From assembly GCA_009705865.1 (NCBI GenBank), contig WLSJ01000060.1, positions 1 to 10,612 on the forward strand: 10,612 nt of DNA. The letters are read 5' to 3'. How positions within the stretch are numbered: the first letter of the stretch is position 1; each line of letters begins with the position of its first letter. The translations under genes were made by a program, and so were the position numbers. The DNA is from Actinomycetota bacterium. GTDB lineage: Bacteria; Actinomycetota; Acidimicrobiia; Acidimicrobiales; Ilumatobacteraceae. A model generated the notes under the pieces. The model was given only the letters and a program-made list of their open reading frames with translations. It ran no database searches and was not told the origin of the DNA. Shown piece by piece: positions 6,887 through 10,612 of the stretch.

Positions 6887-6892
6887 TAATCT
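6887..6892 (+). promoter_or_regulatory. -10 box of the flavin reductase operon
   Basis: TAATCT ends 6 nt before ATG 6899 and begins 11 nt after the stop codon of the metallo-hydrolase gene. It is the box closest to TATAAT in the window. TTAACT lies 17 nt upstream as a weak -35. Confidence 0.55.
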
Positions 6893-6898
6893 GAATGC

Positions 6899-7393
6899 AT
6901 GTCCGCACCCTTTGACTCTGCTCACTTTCGCGCCGTACTTGGCCATGTACCAACATCGGTCGTCATAGTCACTGGTCTAGATGCGAACGGCGCTGCATTC
7001 GGAATCACAATCGGTTCGTTTACATCAGTGTCGCTTGATCCACCACTTGTCGGATTCTTTCCGGGTACTCAGTCGCAATCTTGGGCTGCAATTCGCGAGT
7101 CTGGTCGTTTCTGCGTCAACGTCCTGGGTGCGCATCAGGAAGACATGTGTTGGCGTTTTGCAAAAGAAGGCGACGACAAATTTGCAGGTATTGAATGGGT
7201 GCCTTCAGCCGGAGGAAATCCGGTTCTTCCTGGTTCCATTGCGTGGATTGATTGTGAAATCGAAACTGAAACTGTGATGGGAGACCATACGTGTGTCGTT
7301 GGCTTGGTGACATCGCTTGATCACGCGGAATCAGTCGAAAACGCAATGGTGTTCTTTCGCGGCAAAGTATCAAGCGTGAAGCACGTTGGATAG
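6899..7393 (+). CDS. flavin reductase domain protein (HpaC/DIM6-NTAB type)
   Basis: A small FMN-binding oxidoreductase of 164 residues with the flavin-reductase-like split-barrel fold. Enzymes of this type use NAD(P)H to make free reduced flavin for a two-component monooxygenase, or carry out simple flavin-dependent reductions. Residues 17-27 (VPTSVVIVTGL) begin the fold. GITIGSFTSVSLDPPLV (35-51) is the flavin phosphate-binding block, GDHTCVVG (128-135) the conserved middle segment, and AMVFFRGKV (149-157) the usual C-terminal block. Length is normal for the family. No monooxygenase partner is encoded in the window, so the acceptor is unknown. ATG 6899 has TAATCT 6 nt upstream and no ribosome binding site. 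The last 8 bp overlap the following membrane protein gene, implying one transcript. Confidence 0.87.
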   Translation: MSAPFDSAHFRAVLGHVPTSVVIVTGLDANGAAFGITIGSFTSVSLDPPLVGFFPGTQSQSWAAIRESGRFCVNVLGAHQEDMCWRFAKEGDDKFAGIEWVPSAGGNPVLPGSIAWIDCEIETETVMGDHTCVVGLVTSLDHAESVENAMVFFRGKVSSVKHVG

Positions 7394-7778
7394 TAAAGAA
7401 ATCATCGCGCGAATCTGTGCTGCGCTGGTCGGTGCGGTATTGGCGCTTGCTGGGGCAAGCAAAATAACGTCGTGGAATCAGTGGCGCACAAATGCTCGAC
7501 AACAACACCTATGGTCTGCTGTCGCGTTTGTTCTTCCCGGATTAGAACTAGTTCTTGGGGCTGCACTACTTGTCCTAAAGCCCGCAGCGATGGTTTTGGG
7601 CCTTGCAACTTTGTTATTGGTGGTGTTCACATCGTTTTTGGCGCTGCAAGTCACCACTAAATCACAAGTGCCATGTGCGTGTTTTGGGGCGCATGTGAAT
7701 CGGCCGCCATCATGGCGCGATGTTCTGCGTAATCTCGGGCTTATTGCTCTAATGTTTGCCGCTGCCGCGTTGAGCTGA
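7386..7778 (+). CDS. MauE/DoxX-like four-helix membrane protein with Cys-X-Cys motif
   Basis: A 130-residue inner-membrane protein with four predicted helices, near residues 6-25, 43-65, 67-89 and 112-129. The layout and the VPCACFG motif (96-101, Cys97 and Cys99) between helices 3 and 4 match MauE-type proteins, related to DoxX and tied to redox or disulfide chemistry in the membrane; MauE itself supports methylamine dehydrogenase maturation. No methylamine genes are present, so only the family is claimed. The TTG start at 7386 overlaps the flavin reductase stop by 8 bp; it is the first start in the frame and precedes the first helix by a few residues, and no promoter box is seen, so translational coupling is likely. 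The pairing with a flavin reductase suggests a shared redox role (inference). Only 4 bp separate its stop from the convergent peptidase stop. Confidence 0.72.
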   Translation: MDSKEIIARICAALVGAVLALAGASKITSWNQWRTNARQQHLWSAVAFVLPGLELVLGAALLVLKPAAMVLGLATLLLVVFTSFLALQVTTKSQVPCACFGAHVNRPPSWRDVLRNLGLIALMFAAAALS

Positions 7779-7782
7779 ATCT

Positions 7783-9807
7783 TTATTTGATGCAGTCGAT
7801 CGCAAACGACAACGTTTGCGCTTCATCACGCCATTGGTCATAACGGCCTGATGGCCCACCATGACCTGCACCCATATCGCACTTGAATACAACTGTCGTA
7901 GAGGGAGAATCGTGTCTGATGCGGGCAACCCATTTCGCCGGTTCGTGATAACTGACGCGAGGGTCATTCAATCCGGCGGTGACATAGAGCTGCGGATACT
8001 GAACTGACGTGGTGTTGTCATATGGGGAATAACTGGCGATGTACGAGGCGTACGGTTCTTCGCGTGGATCGCCCCATTCTTCCCATTCAGTAACAGTGAG
8101 GGGCAATGTTGGGTCGCTCATTGTGCTGACTACATCAACAAACGGAACTTCAGCAATCGCTCCGACAAATCGGTGTGGTGCAGTTGTAATACATGCCCCA
8201 ACTGTGAGTCCGCCTGCACTGGCTCCGCGCACAACCATTTTCTTACCATCACAGATGTTGCTAGAAGATAAATGATTAGCCACTGAAATGGTGTCGAGAA
8301 AAGTATTGCGCTTCTGCAACAACCGGCCCTGTAGATACCAGTCACGACCCATTTCGCCACCACCACGAGGGTGAGCAAGTGCCCACACCCATCCGCGATC
8401 AAGTAACGAAAGTCGCGCAACAGAGAACCAAGGGGCGACTGAAATTTCATACGCGCCGTAGACGTACACCATGGCTGGCGCAGTTCCGTTCATAGGTGTA
8501 TCGCGATGGCGAACAATGTCGACGGGGATTAACGCTCCGTCTTCTGCAGTAGCCCATGTGCGTTCAGATACATATTGTGTGAGGTCGCAGTTGTTCACTT
8601 GTACTTGTTTCAACGTTGTGAGTTCGTTTGATTCACATGAATACCAAGCAGTCGTGTGCGGCTTAGTCAGTGATTGATACGACAAGCGAATGCCGTCAAT
8701 GTCAAAGTCTGGGTTGGCGTCTAGTTCAACTTCATGTGGTTCCGCAAGGATGAAGAGGGGTGCTTGTGAACCATTACGACGAACAATTGAGATGATTTGT
8801 TGCCCCTTGAACCACCGTTGCATCACTGCAAAAGTCTGAAAGCATTCAAATTGAGTAATGCGTTCGCCCTCAACGTGAGGAAGGAACGGCTTCCATACTG
8901 AAGGCGAGGTGGTCGAAGCTGTCATCACGCAGAAATCGACCGCATCACGATTCGTAGTGATAGCAAACGCATCACCCCAATGATCAATGGTGTATTCGAC
9001 GTTTTCTTCCCGAGGTGCCACACACGTCAACGAAGCCGTGGGCGTTGAGGCATTCAAAATCCATGTTTCGCTAGAGGTCTTGCTCGCTGATTCGATAGTG
9101 ATCCATTCACCAGATCGCGTGGCAGCAACGCCGACAAAGAACCGTTCATCGGCATCTTCAAAAATCATGACGTCATCTGAAACAGGAGTACCTATTTGAT
9201 GACGCCACACTTGCCATGGACGCATTTGTTCGTCGGGGGTGACATAAAACAGCCAGTCGTCATTAGTGCTCCATGCAACGCCACCAAAAGCCGTCTCAGA
9301 AATAATGTCTGATGAATCGATGTTTGTCTCTGTGTCACGTATTCGCAACGTAAAATACTCTCCACCGTCAGTGTCGCTAGACCATGCGAGAAGGCGAGTG
9401 TTGTTTGACACTTCAAATGCGCCTAGAGAAAAGTAGTCATGGCCCACTGCTTCAACATTTTCATCTATCAATACGTTCTCTGTAGCAGTTGCCGCCGCGC
9501 GACCCCGAGAATGAATGGCGTACGATTTGCCAGTTTCGGTGCGAGATGTGTACCACCAACCTGCATGACTGACTGGGTGAGAAGCATCATCTTCTTGAAT
9601 GCGAGCTTTGATAGTTGTAAATATCTCGTCAATGTCATTTGTACGATCTGTAAACCACTGATTGCAAAAAGTGTTTTCGTCGGCAAGGTATGTAAGTGTC
9701 TCGCTGTCATCTTTTTGCAACAGCCACGCGTACGGGTCTTCAACATTTCCAGATGGACGAACCCATGTGTGAGGGCGTCGTGGTGCGACTGGAATTGTTG
9801 AAGTCAT
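7783..9807 (-). CDS. ptrB: prolyl oligopeptidase family serine peptidase, oligopeptidase B-like
   Basis: A 674-residue S9A serine peptidase, close in length to E. coli oligopeptidase B, which cleaves short peptides after Arg or Lys in the cytoplasm. Residues 1-80, with DPYAWL (24-29), start the family; about 80-405 form the beta-propeller that filters substrates by size; the rest is the alpha/beta-hydrolase domain. The nucleophile is Ser530 in RGASAGGLTVG (527-537), the acid Asp615 in GLNDPRVSYHEP (612-623), and the histidine His649 in MGAGHGGPSGRYDQ (645-658). HPRGGGEMGRDWY (479-491) and TEWEEWGDP (573-581) are oligopeptidase B hallmarks; the acidic cluster in the latter fits preference for basic residues. 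No signal peptide is seen. ATG 9807 has TATCCT 7 nt upstream and lacks a ribosome binding site. Substrate preference is inferred; the family is clear. Confidence 0.9.
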   Translation of the reverse strand: MTSTIPVAPRRPHTWVRPSGNVEDPYAWLLQKDDSETLTYLADENTFCNQWFTDRTNDIDEIFTTIKARIQEDDASHPVSHAGWWYTSRTETGKSYAIHSRGRAAATATENVLIDENVEAVGHDYFSLGAFEVSNNTRLLAWSSDTDGGEYFTLRIRDTETNIDSSDIISETAFGGVAWSTNDDWLFYVTPDEQMRPWQVWRHQIGTPVSDDVMIFEDADERFFVGVAATRSGEWITIESASKTSSETWILNASTPTASLTCVAPREENVEYTIDHWGDAFAITTNRDAVDFCVMTASTTSPSVWKPFLPHVEGERITQFECFQTFAVMQRWFKGQQIISIVRRNGSQAPLFILAEPHEVELDANPDFDIDGIRLSYQSLTKPHTTAWYSCESNELTTLKQVQVNNCDLTQYVSERTWATAEDGALIPVDIVRHRDTPMNGTAPAMVYVYGAYEISVAPWFSVARLSLLDRGWVWALAHPRGGGEMGRDWYLQGRLLQKRNTFLDTISVANHLSSSNICDGKKMVVRGASAGGLTVGACITTAPHRFVGAIAEVPFVDVVSTMSDPTLPLTVTEWEEWGDPREEPYASYIASYSPYDNTTSVQYPQLYVTAGLNDPRVSYHEPAKWVARIRHDSPSTTVVFKCDMGAGHGGPSGRYDQWRDEAQTLSFAIDCIK

Positions 9808-9814
9808 AACGTGC

Positions 9815-9820
9815 AGGATA
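9815..9820 (-). promoter_or_regulatory. -10 box of the oligopeptidase gene
   Basis: TATCCT on the minus strand ends 7 nt before ATG 9807. It is only 15 bp from the opposing ferredoxin -10 box, so the two polymerase sites must overlap. Confidence 0.5.
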
Positions 9821-9835
9821 TGGGCAAGTGCGCGG

Positions 9836-9841
9836 TACCGT
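9836..9841 (+). promoter_or_regulatory. -10 box of the ferredoxin gene
   Basis: TACCGT ends 6 nt before ATG 9848, the same hexamer and spacing as the alpha/beta hydrolase promoter. Any -35 would fall on the opposing promoter or its start codon. Confidence 0.5.
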
Positions 9842-9847
9842 TTCGTT

Positions 9848-10087
9848 ATGCGCGTGTGGATTGATCAAGACTTGTGTACAGGTGATGGCCTGTGTGTTGA
9901 TCATTGTCCTGATGTGTTTGTACAGCTTGAAGATGGCATTGCGTACGTTGCAGAACGTGGTGAAGCACTAAATGATCCGGGTGGAGCTGGTTCGTTAGCT
10001 GACGTTGTTGTGCGTGATTATGCAGCCGTGGTGCAAGCAGCAGATGTGTGTCCTGGTGAGTGCATCTTTATAGAAATCAGTGAGTAA
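9848..10087 (+). CDS. small ferredoxin with Asp in the second cluster-ligand position
   Basis: A 79-residue single-cluster ferredoxin for cytosolic electron transfer. The ligand stretch is C10-TG-D13-GL-C16-VDH-C20-P and the last ligand is probably C68 in VCPGECIFIE. Asp13 sits where [4Fe-4S] ferredoxins have a second Cys. This matches the Pyrococcus furiosus ferredoxin pattern (CIGDAIC, then CPDVF), where Asp binds the fourth iron and the cluster shifts readily between [4Fe-4S] and [3Fe-4S]; actinobacterial P450-associated [3Fe-4S] ferredoxins have other residues there. In the Pyrococcus protein the Cys matching C20 forms a disulfide; here its possible partners are C68 and C72, of which C68 is probably a ligand. 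Residues 35-60 form a longer linker than in the archaeal protein. No P450 or oxygenase is in the window. The divergent peptidase begins 40 bp away, and a HxlR-type regulator follows. Confidence 0.88.
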   Translation: MRVWIDQDLCTGDGLCVDHCPDVFVQLEDGIAYVAERGEALNDPGGAGSLADVVVRDYAAVVQAADVCPGECIFIEISE

Positions 10088-10098
10088 GTAATTTCAAT

Positions 10099-10159
10099 GG
10101 TGAGTTTTTCTCACCCTCAATGCGGTGAGATAAATAGTTAATCCCTTAGAGAAACTCAC
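10099..10159. repeat. alternating GGTGAG / CTCACC inverted repeats upstream of the regulator gene
   Basis: Four related elements alternate in orientation: GGTGAG (10099-10104), CTCACC (10110-10115), GGTGAG (10124-10129) and CTCAC (10155-10159). The first two form a perfect 6-bp stem with a TTTTT loop, the second and third another perfect 6-bp stem with an 8-nt loop, and the last can pair with the third. They may be protein-binding half-sites or mutually exclusive hairpins. There is no trailing U-tract, so this is not a standard terminator for the ferredoxin gene. Confidence 0.6.
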
Positions 10160-10165
10160 TATTTT
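10160..10165 (+). promoter_or_regulatory. alternative -10 box for the HxlR-type gene
   Basis: TATTTT ends 5 nt before ATG 10171, slightly closer than the 6-8 nt seen elsewhere. It is a good -10 hexamer and may drive a transcript starting near 10171, whichever start codon is used. Confidence 0.35.
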
Positions 10166-10181
10166 GCGTTATGAAACGCAA
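10164..10181. promoter_or_regulatory. possible autoregulatory operator, palindrome TTGCGTTATGAAACGCAA
   Basis: Perfect 7-bp arms (TTGCGTT / AACGCAA) flank a 4-bp centre ATGA that contains the upstream candidate start codon ATG 10171. It overlaps the end of the TATTTT box. The size and symmetry suit a dimeric winged-helix regulator such as the one encoded here; function is inferred. Confidence 0.45.
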
Positions 10182-10196
10182 TCTGAAGACACATCC

Positions 10197-10210
10197 TTAC
10201 CCTAAGGTAA
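10197..10210. promoter_or_regulatory. inverted repeat TTACC-CTAA-GGTAA overlapping a second -10 box
   Basis: Perfect 5-bp arms with a 4-bp spacer. The right half contains TAAGGT (10203-10208), a -10-like box ending 7 nt before ATG 10216. A dimeric repressor bound here would cover that promoter. It lies within the reading frame if translation starts at 10171. Confidence 0.4.
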
Positions 10211-10215
10211 ACCGA

Positions 10216-10533
10216 ATGTCACCGCGAAAAAACTTCCAGCATCTTGATGATCGACTCGCTGATGCACTGGAAGTTGTAGGTGAATGGTGGACTCCACTCA
10301 TCGTTGCTGCAGTGGACAAAGGTTCATTTCGATTTGAATCCATTCAGAATTCACTCGGCATTGCGCGCAATATTCTCACTGATCGTTTGAATACTTTGGT
10401 TGCAGGTGGAGTATTGGAAAAGCGTCTTTATACGGAAAAACCGCAACGTTTTGAATATCACCTCACCGCTAAAGGTTTAGAACTGGTGCCTATTCTCAAG
10501 GATCTTGAGAAGTGGGGCACGCGCCACCGTTGA
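10216..10533 (+). CDS. HxlR-type winged-helix transcriptional regulator
   Basis: A DNA-binding regulator of 105 residues (120 if started at ATG 10171). The HxlR/DUF24 signature is clear: ADALEVVGEWWTPLIV near the start, GSFRFESIQNSLGIARNILTDRL as wing-helix entry and recognition helix, then LVAGGVLEKRLY and FEYHLTAKGLELVPIL. HxlR proteins usually have about ten residues before the first helix, which fits ATG 10216, as does TAAGGT 7 nt before it. ATG 10171 would add a basic 15-residue tail; TATTTT lies 5 nt before it, so both starts remain possible. The protein has no cysteine, so it cannot be a thiol switch of the YodB/HypR kind; its signal is unknown. The inverted repeats in the preceding 120 bp suggest autoregulation. 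The ferredoxin gene upstream is the nearest possible target. Confidence 0.87.
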   Translation: MSPRKNFQHLDDRLADALEVVGEWWTPLIVAAVDKGSFRFESIQNSLGIARNILTDRLNTLVAGGVLEKRLYTEKPQRFEYHLTAKGLELVPILKDLEKWGTRHR

Positions 10534-10567
10534 ACGTCAAGGGGGTTTAGTTCTCTTTGTCTCATCT

Positions 10568-10588
10568 CCTAGTACGGTTCGCACTAGG
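10568..10588. repeat. inverted repeat CCTAGT / ACTAGG near the right edge
   Basis: Perfect 6-bp arms (10568-10573 and 10583-10588) separated by 9 nt, in the stretch after the HxlR-type gene. There is no U-tract after the stem, so a terminator is unlikely. It may be an operator for a gene beginning past the edge; the rest of 10534-10612 shows nothing I can support. Confidence 0.3.
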
Positions 10589-10612
10589 TACGTATGAAAA
10601 TGTCCAACTCCG

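Noticed and set aside
10099..10115. GGTGAG-TTTTT-CTCACC as a Rho-independent terminator of the ferredoxin gene
   Set aside because: The stem is perfect but only 6 bp and is not followed by a U-run; the T-run is in the loop. A regulatory reading is more likely.
10594..10612. Start of a further plus-strand gene at ATG 10594 or 10600
   Set aside because: Only six codons are visible and neither ATG has the TANNNT box at the spacing seen elsewhere, so a CDS cannot be supported.
1..10612. A defence island, CRISPR array, mobile element or biosynthetic cluster
   Set aside because: I looked on both strands for transposase or integrase motifs, direct repeat arrays and terminal repeats and found none; all genes are common metabolic or housekeeping families.

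Overview
The window looks like a compact bacterial chromosome segment, most likely from an actinomycete. A moderate-GC, streamlined member of the Acidimicrobiia is my best guess, not a demonstrated assignment. The support is the actinobacterial-type MutY without a NUDIX domain, the acyl-CoA and flavin metabolism genes, very short intergenic gaps, and TANNNT -10 boxes 6-8 nt before the start codons of every gene or operon head, as expected for leaderless mRNAs in this phylum. I see no rRNA, tRNA, mobile element, CRISPR array or hairpin-plus-U-tract terminator. Most of it is ordinary metabolic and housekeeping sequence; the more interesting signals are regulatory.

Layout. Positions 1-1391 (minus) hold most of an N-terminally extended acyl-CoA dehydrogenase resembling (2S)-methylsuccinyl-CoA dehydrogenase; its 3' end is outside the window. 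It diverges across 80 bp from a two-gene unit: an S12-type serine hydrolase (1472-2521) and an overlapping flippase-like membrane protein (2505-3707). A second unit follows: a MaoC-fold hydratase (3718-4233) whose -10 box contains the flippase stop codon, and an overlapping MutY-type adenine glycosylase (4221-5084). MutY overlaps tail to tail with an epoxide-hydrolase-like alpha/beta hydrolase (5071-5949, minus). That gene diverges from a metallo-beta-lactamase-fold hydrolase (6036-6875), followed by a flavin reductase (6899-7393) overlapping a four-helix MauE/DoxX-like membrane protein (7386-7778). Four bases later comes the end of an oligopeptidase B-like peptidase (7783-9807, minus). It shares a 40-bp divergent promoter region with a small Asp-ligated-type ferredoxin (9848-10087). 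A HxlR-type regulator (about 10216-10533) lies last, behind a dense set of inverted repeats.

How the genes work together. The dehydrogenase would make mesaconyl-CoA and the MaoC protein belongs to a subfamily acting on mesaconyl- or itaconyl-type CoA esters, so the left part may serve the ethylmalonyl-CoA pathway or related C5-CoA metabolism (inference). Flavin reductase with the Cys-X-Cys membrane protein, and ferredoxin next to a HxlR regulator, suggest small redox functions whose partners lie elsewhere. No pathway is complete here, and I see no defence, secretion or biosynthetic system.
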